From positions 16,128,044 to 16,192,043 of the forward strand of contig NC_021683.1 in assembly GCF_000247815.1 (NCBI RefSeq): DNA of 64,000 nucleotides, given 5' to 3'. The DNA comes from Ficedula albicollis (taxonomy: Eukaryota > Chordata > Aves > Passeriformes > Muscicapidae). The notes under the pieces were generated by a model. That model made no database searches. It had not been told where the DNA came from and saw only the letters and a list, made by a program, of their open reading frames with translations. Made by a program: the position numbers and the translations under genes. Shown here piece after piece: positions 52,107-64,000 of the stretch; the stretch's first letter is position 1; every line of letters starts with the position of its first letter.

Positions 52107-55100
52107 GGTAGTCCTTTTTATTATATTTTTTTAAATTTTTATGTGGATGGCTTTTATTTTTGCCATCCGTTGAATGCTGCTGCAAACTCCTGTGCTATCA
52201 GCAGTCTTATTCCAGGTGTGAAGAGAGATATTCCAACACCAGGAATCCACTGCAAGAAAGGTCCTACCTCCAGCTAACTTTAGCTAAAATCCTAGTCCAA
52301 ACAAATCCAATGCTGAAAAATCAAACTGATTTCAGTGTAATCAGGATTTTATTCCCTGTTTATTCTGGTATTACTCTGGTTTGACCCCTCATATAAAAGT
52401 TAGGTGTAAAGAACCAGCCTTGCACACATTCTGAACAGAGCAGAAACTCTACACTACTGCCAGTGGGGTTCTGTTTCACCCAAAGACACAAAAAAAAAAA
52501 AAATCATTTAGATATTTGGATTTAAAAAAATAAGACAAATACCTCTAGATATTTACAGCATTCCAATAAGGTAAAAAGTCAATTAATAACTCTGCTGCTG
52601 AAGGGTGTTTTCCCCCTTCCTCCAGTTGTGCAGCTTTGTTGAGCTGACTGTCAAAGCTGACAAGAACAGTTTGATGCATGAGCAGCAGACAGGATTGCCC
52701 CAAGGCACGAGGACCACTCCCTCTGCAGCAGCCTCTGTAGCTCCACAGAGGGCAAACCAGCCCCAGCAGATGGAGGCTCAGTGGTAAAACAGGAGCCCTG
52801 CACCAATCCTGCTGGAAGGAGTCTTCTGCACTTGGTAGGGAAATTGTGCAAGCCCTATGCAGAGCTGAGAGCAGGGCCCAAGTCACCTCAAACTCTCATT
52901 GAAAAGATGATTGATTCTGCTCTATTTTGCTTCTTCCAGCAAAACATTGCAGGATGTTTTCTCTGCTGCTTGCCTCCAAATTTGCTGCGTTTGTTTGCCA
53001 AGTCCTGGGGTTGTCAAACGAACATGAACTCCCCCTGACGGTGCACACCTATTTTCCTTGTGTTGCAAATCCTCCTTTTCACTAGCAGTGCACAGCACAA
53101 ACACACGTATAATTCTACTCATTTTCATGTGATACTGAATGAAACAACTTAAAGCTTATGCCAAATTAACAATCTTTTCTTGGCAATTTCACACCAGGAT
53201 TCTATGCCAACTTCTGTTTAACAAGCAATGTTATTAACAGAGAAAATAAGTTTTTTTGTTTCTGCTTTGCTTTGCCTACTTGAATCTTCTGGTGTAGCGA
53301 ATTTTCCCGTGCATGTGCATATCCAAAAACCTAACAAGGGCAAACAGCTCTATTATTTCCACAAAAATTGCTACTGCACAGCAGTTCTAGAAAGTCTAGA
53401 GTTTGGGGGTTATTCTAAATATATTAAAATCAGTATTCTAAACAGAGTTTCAAGGCACAAGCTTCAGAGTCCTCTCTAGACTGCACTATCACACCCTCCA
53501 AGAGCTGGGTTTTCTGCGAGGATCTCGCCTCTCAGCGCTGCTCAGGAAGGAGAGATGAATCAGAAATGAGATTTAACCAGCCAACAGATTACTCCCCTGG
53601 CACGGGGAACACAGTGCTGCTAGCGTGCCAGCTCTCCTCCTGCCACCCACCATCTCAGCATATGGGGTGTGTCAGGAGTAAAAAGGCAGCAGAGCAGCTC
53701 TGTGCTGTATTCCTTCCCCCCTGCCCCTCCAGCTCAGCAAAGTCTTCGGCGCTACTGGCAGCTCCTGGAGCTGCCTACCAGCAGAGCAGGGAGTGCAAGG
53801 TCAGGCAGGAACACAGGGAGGGAATGACTCCCTCTTCTCCCTGGGCTGAGCATCAGTGCCTGATTCAAACAATCCTCATGAGCTCAAGAGAGTATTTTAT
53901 ATCGTGTGCAACCAAAAACAAAACTTTAAAAAATGTTTACACCACTCATGGAGAAATGTGCTACCAAATCACGAGTGATCTGACACCTTCTGCTTGCCCA
54001 TTTCTTTCTTCAGCTTTACTTCCAGTGCTGTTAAACTGAGTTAAACTTTTTTTACACATTCATCTCTTTTGTTACTATTTTTACTAAAGCGGAATCTTTA
54101 AACATTCTGTGTGTATTTAGAGGTTTCCCAAGTTGATCAGATGGGCTGTTCCTCTGAAATTAAATGATTTGGGCATTAACACTTGTCACTTCTCTCTGCG
54201 TGTATCTAAGATGTCTTCTAGAGCCCCTCTCTACTCTTTGCACAATGCACAAGTTTTTGGAGGCTCCACAGCTGAGCTAAAGCTGCTTCATATCAGTGAC
54301 CAGACTCTTCCAACAGCCCAGATTTGAACTTCCTTTTAGAGCAGGTAGAGTCACCTCTCAGTAAAGGCACTTCTACTGCTCCTTTGCTTGTATTCAATGT
54401 CTTTTGGGCATAGAAAAGATTCTTTATGTCCTACTAATATATTCAGTAATGAAGGCATAGTATATCTGAAAGATTGCCAAACTTCATTAAACACAGTCCT
54501 AAAAGATGAAATAAGCATAAAATAGGAGGCATATTCTCCTATTTTTTGCTAAAATCTGTATTATTTTCAGCTTATATTGTCCTGCAAAGGAGGGCCATCT
54601 ACTCAGGCCATGTAAAAAGGGGGCTCTCAGGAAGCTCTCAATAAAAGGTTTAGTCTCACTGAATTTCTGAAGACAAAGAAGACTTTTGTCTTTCACAACT
54701 CCTGGAGGCTGAGATGCATTATTAAAGAACAGATACTAAAGCACCTGGCTGATTCTGCAAAAAGGACATGATATGACATAAAAAGGATAGTGTCAATTTA
54801 ATATAATCATTAGGTTCCAGAGTTAACAATTCATTAATTAATTTTAAACTAGGTAAGTCTGTATCTTTCACCTTGATGACCCCTAAGAGTAATCTGAATC
54901 TGAAACGTTTCCATAATAAAAGTCTAAAAGTACAGGGGGAAAAAAAAAAAAAAACAAACACACACCTAGATATTTTTTATAGAAACTATGATTTTACAGA
55001 AGTTGATAGTATATAAAAATTTTAGTTCCCTAACTGCAGCCTCAAGAGCTGATTTCTGGGGCAAAGTAAGTACTTGCATTTTTTCTTTCCTTTAAGGCTT

Positions 55101-57129
55101 TTAGTAAGGAGTGCAAATAGTGCTCTTTGTAATACTCTAGAAAATTAATAGTGGCTATCAGAATAATTTTGTATGTGATACTAAAATAAAAAGGACTGAA
55201 TGTCGAACAGTGACTTTAGAGTGACAACTTTCCTAACATAATATAAATTTCCTACACGTTCACGTAACACTTGCACAAATATGCTACAACTACTTTAATA
55301 AAGTGAATTTACTCTGGATACTCTGTCATGTGTTCTTATTCTATGTCATAGAATTTGCCTGAGTCTAAATATTATTTTGAGATTTTGTCTCTACTTCTCA
55401 TAATTTCTTATAAATTATTTTTTTCCTTGTTCTTTACCTTAGAAATCAGTTCTTTGTCATTGGCTGAGCAAAGGCTCCACACCAAAGACTCAATTTTTTC
55501 AAAGCAATCCTTAGGCAGCTGAACTTTGCAAGTATCTGGTATTTCTTAAAATCAAATTCTTTCTTCTCCAGGCAACGATTATATGATCTTACACCAATTT
55601 AATTTGCACAGTCTAATCATACTGATTTAGCTACCTATATATCAAACTGAAGTGCAGCCACACCACTCTGCAGTGCCAACAGAAGGCCCTTCTGCTGTTA
55701 ATCACTGCACACAGTCCTGGTTGGAAATACCCACTCAGTACCAGCCCATGGTGCAGCACTCCACTCCCCAGCCCTGTTTCCTGCTCAAGCAGGTTGTTCA
55801 CACATTGCCTCCCCTCTTGTGGGTATCTGATGTGCTCCATGGTTTTCAGGTTCAGCAGTGACATCACTTGTAGAAATGTTTCTTTGCAGACAGCAGATAG
55901 AAACAAGTGACATTAAGTGATTCTTCTGTGTTTTGCCTTGCTACCAACTCCAAGACCACCCCCCTGCTTTGTTTGATCGTTCCAGACCTTGAAGAATCAA
56001 CCATAAAGCGAAGAGGGAAATGTCTTTTGATGGCTCTTACAAATCCATGAAGCCTGCACAAACTTCTACTCACATATTAAAAAAAAAATAATAATAAAAA
56101 AATCTTCCTACCCCTGAGCATCTTCGGAAGAATTTCAAAGAGGTGAAGTAAGGGTGCTAAACAGCAGTTTTTAAAGTGGGGGAAAGAAACCATAAGGAAT
56201 GTGAATCAGAATAATGGAGTTGCTTCAGTTCCAGGGAAGGTTATTCACAGCCACCCAAGTTTGTCTTTTAAGAGAAACTCTAATGTTTTATCTCTTTGCA
56301 GAGAAGGTAGAATATTCTGGGCTTAAATGCCTGCAGACAGTTAAATTCTGTGTCACAGGAGGAAAAAAAAGAAAAACAATAAAGACGAATAGCTTTGACC
56401 CCTTCAAAATATTTTCTGCACTTCTCATATTACAATTGGCATCAAACACAAAATTACTAAGGCTTTTCATCGCTTTTTTTTTCTTTTCATTAAAAATGTC
56501 CTTGGCTGCATTGAGTTTAAAATATCACAATGCTGAAACTAACCAAAAATTTCTTAGTAATAGCAGCCTGAATGACAGAGTATTAGCACCTTTATCAAAG
56601 GGGAAATTAACACAACACTGGATTGCACACAGTTTTTAAAACAGATTTGACTAAGGAATCACTGCTCATTAAGCCAGTACCACAGAAGAAGTGTCTCCAC
56701 AATTTTAAATGTAATTAAAAAGTTGACAGGACATACATTTGAAGTACCCACAACTGGAACTCACTTTGATTTCTGTGATTTTCTGATGATGTTTGTGGGT
56801 TTTGTATGCTCTGGTAAAGAAAAACTCTAATGCCATTAGTCACTGGATGTTTTAGTATCACATTCACTAGGTTCATAATCTTCTTGTTCTGCCTTTGCAC
56901 ATCATCACAAGCATTTTACAGTAGCTTGATAACAGTCATACAGTCAACCCTCTCAAGCAGCACAGTTTCTCAAAGAATGATAGTCCTGATGTATTTATAA
57001 CATGCAGCTGTGCCCCCAAGATCCTCTGCAGCACACGGGGATTTCCTTTCATTGAAACTGTCCCCCAGAAATACTTCAAGAGGCCTTTAAAGGAACCTTC
57101 TACATTTCCTTTTGGAAAGGGGGAGGGAA
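52107..57129. other. Non-coding sequence with GC-richer patches
   Basis: GC-richer patches at about 52600-52880 and 53510-53850 carry overlapping ORFs on both strands without domains; they may be old repeat remnants. The rest is AT-rich with A-runs (for example about 54940). No gene is supported. Confidence 0.5.
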
Positions 57130-57480
57130 GAGAAAATTTCCACACTGTGGCTTCAGTCAGGCGGAGGACATGACTTGTGCAATCCTAATAAATCAGAGCA
57201 TTCCCGTGTGGCAGAGGCAACAGGGGAATAGTGTAAGAGCAGTGCTGCATGTTGACCTAAGCAAGAGCTTATCGAGAAATGATGTCCTCTTAAACAGACT
57301 CCTGTAGAGATCCCCTGCATTTCCTCTGACAAATTGTGAGTGCTCTGACTGTAACATTCCTAACAAAATAGGGCTGATTTAGCAATGTACAAACTGCCCA
57401 TTATCCTACTGCATAAAAAGGCCATTTAAAGCAAAGCCTTAGGACACTGCCCCACTGGAAACAGTACATCTGAAAAATTA
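57130..57480. promoter_or_regulatory. Possible conserved non-coding element
   Basis: A complex, homopolymer-free stretch running from GGCTTCAGTCAGGCGGAGG through GTTGACCTAAGCAAGAGC to GCATAAAAAGGCCATTTAAA. The texture resembles conserved regulatory DNA, but nothing in the sequence proves it. Confidence 0.22.
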
Positions 57481-60328
57481 TCCCCATCTTGTGCCACCAA
57501 AGCTGTTAACTACTCTAGGGAATATACCTCATTTACAATACAGACAAATGTTAACTTTAATGAGTTTTAAAACTGCCATTTTTCTTGTTTGACTTTGATA
57601 ACACTCAAAATCTTAAGCAAATACTTGGCTATTTTTTCACCTGGAATACCATCTCACTGATATTGCCACAACATTTGTTTTCAGCTGCCCTTGTCTTTCC
57701 CCCACTCAAGCCATAATGCTGTGCAAAAGTACAATTAAAAAACACATCCACTCCAAAACAATTCTGGAAAGATTAAACAATCTATTTCAACAAACTGTTC
57801 CTGTCTGAAAAGTTTGCATGCCAAGATTACTACTTGTCATTATCTTCCCAAGAGATGGAGCACCTTTTTTAAAAGTATCTCTAATGAGATCTACAAATCT
57901 ATGTGCAAGACAGCTTACTTTATTGTGTTTATAATGATAAAAAATATTTTTAAAAGGTTATGGCTCTTGGGACTGATAAAAACACAATGGGGGTAAGGTC
58001 ATTCGGAAATGCTAATAAAAGTTTTCATAAAATATGATGACTCTCAAGAAGTAACTTTGGCCATGAAAAATAACTATGAAAGTCTATTTCCTGTGATGGT
58101 AAACACCCAATTTTTCTAGAGCTGTTGACTCTCCAAATCCTTTATTTGTTCTGCTGGTGCACAGTTGTAGCTGTTGGATTACCCCACATATTCTATCAGC
58201 TGGTGAAGTGTGTGCTGGATCTTCCCCCTCTCATACAAGTTTCAAAGAAAGAGAGGAACACACACCTGCTGTGGCCTTTAAATCACCTTAAGCTCCTGAT
58301 CTCTCTCTGCCAGTGACATCCAACAAAGCCTCGTCCTAACCATACAAGAGGAAAATCTGTACAAACCCTTTCTTTTCACGTGGCATAATTTTTACAACAA
58401 ATAATTTTGAGAAGTACAGCAAGAGCGGGTGATGTCCTTATCTTCCATTCCTTTAAGCTGGTGTTCCCTTGCTCCAGACCTGAAAGGAACTGCCTTTTTT
58501 CCAAGGAGAATTTCTTAAACGAGCCAGATAACCTTAACAAAATAAATATCAAACAATGGATTTTCATGTTCAGGCGAAGTACTTGGGAGAAAGCCAATGT
58601 TCTCTCTACCAAATTTTCCCCACCTGTGACCAGTCTTTAAAACAACAAGAGCAATTTTGCATACAGTTAATGCAGACTATCATCACCTATGAAACCATTC
58701 AATACAGACATATGTACTCTTGATTGTAGGCAAATCTTTGCCTCAAAAATTAATGATTTTAATTAATTTAATTTTTATCACAGTAAAAATAATTAAATAA
58801 ATGGAGAAATAAAATCATTTAGAGCATTAGCAACTGAGAAGATGAGAGATTCTCAAAGATGACTCTGAAAATGCTCTGTGCTCAAATACATGAATTTAAA
58901 ATAAAATGGTGAATGTTGCATTAGTTTAAAACTCACAAAACTGATATTTCAAAACAAACTGAAGTTACACAAATAATTATAATCTTTTGGTTTTGTAATT
59001 GTATATATTTACCTTTATTCCATGAAAAATAACATAACCCTGTTTTGAAGAGAACAGACCTAAGATTAGCTGGGCAAACACCATTTATTGATTTCCTTCT
59101 GAAGAATCAGCAGAAATTAATCCAGAAAAGACTAATATAGATATGTATTAAGGTTAATCAACCACAGACACAGAAGTGAAGAAATGCTATTTATGGTGTA
59201 TGTGCAGCTTTCAGGTTTTGACACATCTTTTCAGAAATAAAGGGAAAAAAAAAAAAAGCAATACAAAATTTAAAACTTTTCATTAATCTCAAATTTATTA
59301 CTAGTCAGCAGATAGAAATTGCTTTACTTATTCCAGTTACAGAGCCATTTACACGGTCTGCATGTTTTTCCATAAATCCAGATTTGATTCCCAAACTCAG
59401 GTGCTCTACTATGTCTCTACATAGAGACCAGGCAACTACTAAAGATATATTTCATGGGAAAAGTCTGTAGAAATTGCACTGGGGGAAGGATTGTTTTTCC
59501 TGTATTATATTATTTTGTTTTTCAGGAGGCAGAAGAGGCAAGGTGAGGATCCTTATTTACTGTGTGTCAGCTTTGCCTCAAGCTACTTTGGGGTTTAGTA
59601 AAGAGATTGTGATGGTGAAGGACACCAAAGGAAAGAGGCAGTGGAAGCAAGGGGTTGGGAGGGAAAAAGCAGATAAGGCTTTTGGACGAAATGGATAAAG
59701 GCTCATTGCAATAGAGATCTCTGTAAGAAATCTAGATGCCAGATTTCAAAGGCAGAAATGTACAATCAGTACAAAGATATCACAGAGTTGAGTTAAACCC
59801 ATTCCAGGTTCCTCCTGGTTTACCAGTGAGGAATAAATCCTCAAACACAAGGTTTTGTTGCCCTTCCCAAGCCATCACACTATGCAGCACCTCAGATATG
59901 TCAATTGTTTGACAGTAAAAGCTGGTGCATTGTACTGGCAAACTGTTAGAGCACCAAACCATTACCAAACTCCAGTACAAAGGCAGCGGCTGTGTTTTGC
60001 ACCACGATCAATAAACACCTCCAGCCACGTTCTGACAGTCAGGGCATGGACCCGAGGGAGCAGCACGGGAGTGCCCTGTCCTGCTTTGCTGCCTCCTCAC
60101 CTTTAAGGGGAGGCAGCCCTGAGTACTCCCTGCACATCCTCAGATCCCTGTGGATCTCATTTTTGCAGGCCTGTCTCTCTCAGCCAGCATGAAGAAAGAG
60201 CTGTTGTGAACCATATTTCTGACTCCCCCTCCTCTTGCAGACCGTTCACACACACCCCAAGGGTCACTTTCAAATAGCCTTTCCTCTTGGAGACTGTAAA
60301 AACAAAAAAGATGAACCCAAAAGCAATT
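57481..60328. other. Non-coding, very AT-rich in part
   Basis: 58740-58800 is almost pure A/T with TTAATTAA-type words. No gene or named repeat is recognised. Confidence 0.55.
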
Positions 60329-61043
60329 CAAAGTAAACATTGGAAAGGCTACTCCCTCTCGTTCCTACAGGCTCTGCAGTAGCTGGCTAAACCTTTCTCT
60401 TTTCTGAGTTCAAGGCTTTGCACAGCATTTCATAATCTTTTCAAAATGGCAAGACAGTACCTAAAGCAGCAGCAGAGCAAATCCACAGCCACTGCTCCAC
60501 CCAAGTGTTTTGGGAGCACATCTGCATTAGTCTGTGGTCAGGTGCAACTTGAAGTCACATCAGCTCAAAGCTGCACAAAGTTGCCAGCAATTCACAGATG
60601 CTGATGGTGCCACTCCCAGACATGTGCCACCAAAGTAAACATTGGAAAGGCTACTCCCTCTCGTTCCTACAGGCTCTGCAGTAGCTGGCTAAACCTTTCT
60701 CTTTTCTGAGTTCAAGGCTTTGCACAGCATTTCATAATCTTTTCAAAATGGCAAGACAGTACCTAAAGCAGCAGCAGAGCAAATCCACAGCCACTGCTCC
60801 ACCCAAGTGTTTTGGGAGCACATCTGCATTAGTCTGTGGTCAGGTGCAATTTGAAGTCACATCAGCTCAAAGCTGCACAAAGTTGCCAGCAATCCACAGA
60901 TGCTGATGGTGCCACTCCCAGATATGTGCCATATCTGCATTAGTCTGTGGTCAGGTGCAACTTGAAGTCACATCAGCTCAAAGCTGCACAAAGTTGCCAG
61001 CAATTCACAGATGCTGATGGTGCCACTCCCAGACATGTGCCAC
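60329..61043. repeat. 302-bp duplication plus a third 111-bp partial copy
   Basis: Copy 1 is 60329-60630 and copy 2 is 60631-60932. A third partial copy (about 60933-61043) repeats the last 111 bases of the unit. Copy 2 differs from copy 1 at three sites (GCAACTTG/GCAATTTG, CAATTCAC/CAATCCAC, AGACATG/AGATATG). The third copy carries the copy-1 state at all three. This A-B-A pattern fits two haplotypes woven together by the assembler at least as well as biological duplication. Confidence 0.93.
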
Positions 61044-62449
61044 CTCCTCTAATCACAGGGCAGGAACCAGAGAGAGAGAGCCAGAGATAAAACAGACAGA
61101 GCTCCTGTAACAGAGGCAGAGTGGAGCCCCTGAGCCCCACAGGGCACATCACACTGGGGTCCAAGCCGTGAGCTGCTCAGTGCTCCTCTAACCCTTTCTC
61201 ATCTCCAAAGCCTCATCAGGCCCATGTCTACGTCTCTTGGGATAATCTGTAAACACTCAGTGTCACCTCAGCCTCTGACAAAACCCACCAGGCCATGAAT
61301 AAGAGAGAGAGATCCTCAGCATAGGTGTTCATGCCACGGCAAACATGGGATGACTGGACAGCCACAGCAGGCAGTGCAAGGGCAGCTTTTGTTCTGGAAC
61401 CCACACTGGAGCTTTGAAACTGCTCTCAGAGCACAGCTTTGTTTTGCACATTTTGTTGTTCAAATAGAAACATGTAATATTTTGGTATTAAAGAGGAGTT
61501 TTATGCTCTGTAACATAACACTGAGACACAGAAAGGAACTGGAGATTACTGACTGTTAGCCTGAAGATTTATAAAATTCAGAAATAAAAACTTCATGAAA
61601 TGGAGTTACTTTTATATGCTTGGAGTCATTAATAAATTACCAGGATTTACTGGTTGAAATAGATCTCTGTAAGTGTCTGCTATCTTGTTTCATCCAATAC
61701 TCACTAGTAAAAGCTGACTAAAAATGCTGCATACTAGTTTTGCTGGGATGAGAGAACAGCTGTTTGATGTTCTGGTTTATAAAAGAGGCCAAGAGAGAGT
61801 GTATTTGTTGTGGAATTAATTGGTCCAAATTAAGCACATACTGTTTTTCCAACTTATGGTAGGAATCTATGTGATTTAATAAATATGATAAATGGCTTGT
61901 GAGAATAACAAAGGATGATTCTGGGCCACCCCTGTAGTGCACAGACTGTCAGCAGAGTTTGGATAACTATCATTTCAGCCAAGAAAGAAAAGGGAGAATC
62001 TGGCAGAGAGAAAATTTGAAATTTTATCTCAGCTGAAAAGAAAATCAGCCAAAACCATTCTGCAAAATTCGCTCCTCTAAAACAGCAACCTGAACCAAAG
62101 GCAGCATCTTTAGCTCTTGAATAAAAAAACAAAACAATCAGCTGTCCAAGAACAACACATTTTAACTTGTTATATTTAAATTGGTAATGAGGAAGGTGTT
62201 TTGTCTGAATTTCCATTTCTTTCAGGGCCTAATTATGAAAGACAGAAAAAAAAATGTGCTATGCACTCTCTTTCACATCTCATTACATTTATTCAGCTTT
62301 ATTACTAATTCTTTGTTAATATAATTTTCACCCTGGGAACTACATTTTTTGTCTAGTTACCCTGATACATGAAACCCTTAAAGCAGGAAGTCCTTGATCA
62401 CCACATCATATTTCTCATGGTATTTTAAAATGACACTCACCATATTGTT
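61044..62449. other. Non-coding sequence
   Basis: A short GA repeat at about 61071. No gene or transposon is recognised. Confidence 0.5.
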
Positions 62450-63170
62450 AGAAGTAGGTTCTATCAGCAGGCTGCTCTCTGGAGGTGCTCTTTCTCATTC
62501 TCTCAGGTGCCTTAAAGAAGTTTTATCTAGCATGGTGGCCTAGAGAGACGGGGAACAGGAGGAGAATTGAAATGCTCACACAGGTGTGCCATGCACCCCT
62601 CCCCACCCAGGTTCTGCTGGAGCACACTGTGCATGGTGTGGCAAATTAGGAAAGCTTTAACCCCCAGCCTGTTAATCCTGCCACTTGTTAGAGGTGAGAG
62701 CCACGGCAGCGATTACAGCCTCCTTCACAGGGAGTTTATACAAGTGCAGCAAGCAGGTCCCTCAAGGAGCTGAGGAGGAAAACTGCAGCAAATGTGAGTG
62801 TGTGCACTCACAATGAAATCCCAGCCCAGAGGACAGGCTCTGTAATCCCACCAATGATGTTCCAAACCCATGATGGCTACCAGCCGACAATACCCACAGA
62901 CCTCAATCCATTTTTATTGTATTCAGGCTGCAGTGTTATATTTCCTGCCTCCCCTTAGCACCACACATACAGTGTACTTGAAAACAAAAATCTATAATAT
63001 TGATCCCACAATGTCACCACAATTATTCTTTTGAAACAGCCATTGAAAACAAATTACATCTGCACTGCCTTTTCATCCGATTGCTCTGGGTGAGCAATGC
63101 TCACTGTAGCCGCCAGCATTTTCAGTGTTAGCACTGTGTCACTAAAGACAGCACAGGAAAAGAAAAAAAA
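62450..63170. promoter_or_regulatory. Possible conserved non-coding elements
   Basis: Two stretches look unlike the surrounding eroded DNA: about 62500-62760 (GCCTGTTAATCCTGCCACTT, GAGCCACGGCAGCGATTACA) and about 63050-63150 (CTTTTCATCCGATTGCTCTG, CACTGTAGCCGCCAGC). Both keep isolated CpGs. Enhancer identity is inferred from texture only. Confidence 0.22.
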
Positions 63171-63699
63171 AACAGGGGGAAAAAAAAAAGGCATCAGTAA
63201 CATACTTAAAGGGGGGTTGGAGGAGGGGGAAGCCATCAAATTAACCAGACCACAAAATGCCCTTCTAAGCTGATGCAACATTTAAGTCTCTTAGCTTTCT
63301 GTATGCACACCAGGATGATAGTGGAACTGTACAGGAGCCAGTTTTCCCTCCTGAAGCTCATCAGGTTGGCTTTTTCCTGCCCACTAAGCCAAATATAGTT
63401 GTTACACTAATTAAATTGACAAAGATTCAAAGAGGGTCTTATTTTCAGGTAGTCCATTTAATACCTTGTGATGACAAAAAGTATTATTTGAAGCAACATG
63501 ATTTTAACCTCATGTAACATAATTCTATTGACAAACTGTAAGACTTTCTTGACAAGGGAGAAGCGATTAACACAGAAGTGATGACTGCAGAACAAACCGA
63601 CCCGTTTGGATTAAAACAGCCACACGACCAAGCCTGAAGGAGTCTGTCCAGAGGAAGCAGAGGCCTTTCCACACAAATAGCAGAAATCTCCAGCCAAGG
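63171..63699. other. Non-coding sequence
   Basis: A-runs at about 63160-63190, then complex sequence with isolated CpGs leading into the next candidate element. No gene is seen. Confidence 0.45.
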
Positions 63700-64000
63700 C
63701 AGAGAGGAGGGGGAGGAAGAAAAGCCCACATTCTTTAATTCCAGTTTTCCGATGCTTATTAATTTTTATCCCAGTAACGGTTTCGCTCAAAGCATGAATC
63801 GTTCTGTCAGTGGAACTGCAGTGACGCCCATAGCATGCACAAACCAGCAACATTTTATAGAGCAAATCCCATCAGCAAATGTAACTTCCACGTGCTTGTT
63901 AAAGGCAAGGCTTGGAAAAATATAGACCTCATCGACAATTAATTTTTTTGCCATTTGCCGTTTTGCCAATTGGTGGTTGGCCAAGGGAAAGTGCTTTTGT
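63700..64000. promoter_or_regulatory. Candidate conserved element running off the window edge
   Basis: Contains CCAGTAACGGTTTCGCTCAA, GTGACGCCCATAGCATGC, ACTTCCACGTGCTTGTTAAA (a CACGTG E-box) and ATCGACAATTAATTTTTTTG. Near the end it has the palindromes CCAATTGG and TTGGCCAA (NFI/CCAAT-like half sites). Homeodomain, E-box and NFI-type words with retained CpGs make an enhancer plausible. A 65-codon minus-strand ORF (63787-63984) overlaps it and has no recognisable domain. Confidence 0.33.

Overview
The window reads as vertebrate nuclear DNA with no complete protein-coding gene. It is AT-rich and CpG-poor. Its open frames are short and uncorrelated with ATG starts, and it has no operon-like packing. 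One clear CR1-type LINE 3' fragment (about 18355-18530), very sparse interspersed repeats and plentiful A-runs and microsatellites point to a bird, probably a songbird. That placement is an inference from repeat content and texture, not an alignment. The most likely setting is a gene desert or a very large intron.

Layout. 1-18 kb is plain non-coding DNA with three small two-copy tandem duplications (1661, 3888, 16709) and a few microsatellites. 18-20 kb holds the CR1 remnant and a 203-base poly-C block that looks like an assembly fault. 20-29 kb has two stretches that look like conserved regulatory DNA (about 21270-21540 and 26180-26720) and a segment with good splice signals (27208-27350). 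29.1-33.3 kb has a possible promoter (perfect CArG box, TATA elements) followed by a strong 5' splice site and a second splice-bracketed segment; a 141-base poly-C block lies in between. 37-45 kb is dominated by tandem duplications of 643/644, 51, 69, about 125 and 479 bp. 47-50 kb contains the best regulatory candidate: an AT-rich, homeodomain-motif-rich region joined to a short CpG cluster (48530-49200), and next to it a GC-rich segment bracketed by splice signals on both strands (49737-49828). 51-54 kb has an 89-bp duplication and a decayed retroelement ORF1-like stretch. 57-64 kb has several further conserved-looking blocks and a 302-bp duplication arranged A-B-A (60329-61043).

No rRNA, tRNA, CRISPR array or prokaryotic system was found. 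I found no convincing new biological system. The observations most worth checking are the regulatory-element candidates at 48.5-49.8 kb, 26.2 kb and 63.7 kb, the possible lncRNA promoter at 29.2 kb, and the set of recent tandem duplications and poly-C blocks, several of which may be assembly errors. All exon calls are low confidence, because pseudo-exons with good splice motifs are common in vertebrate introns.
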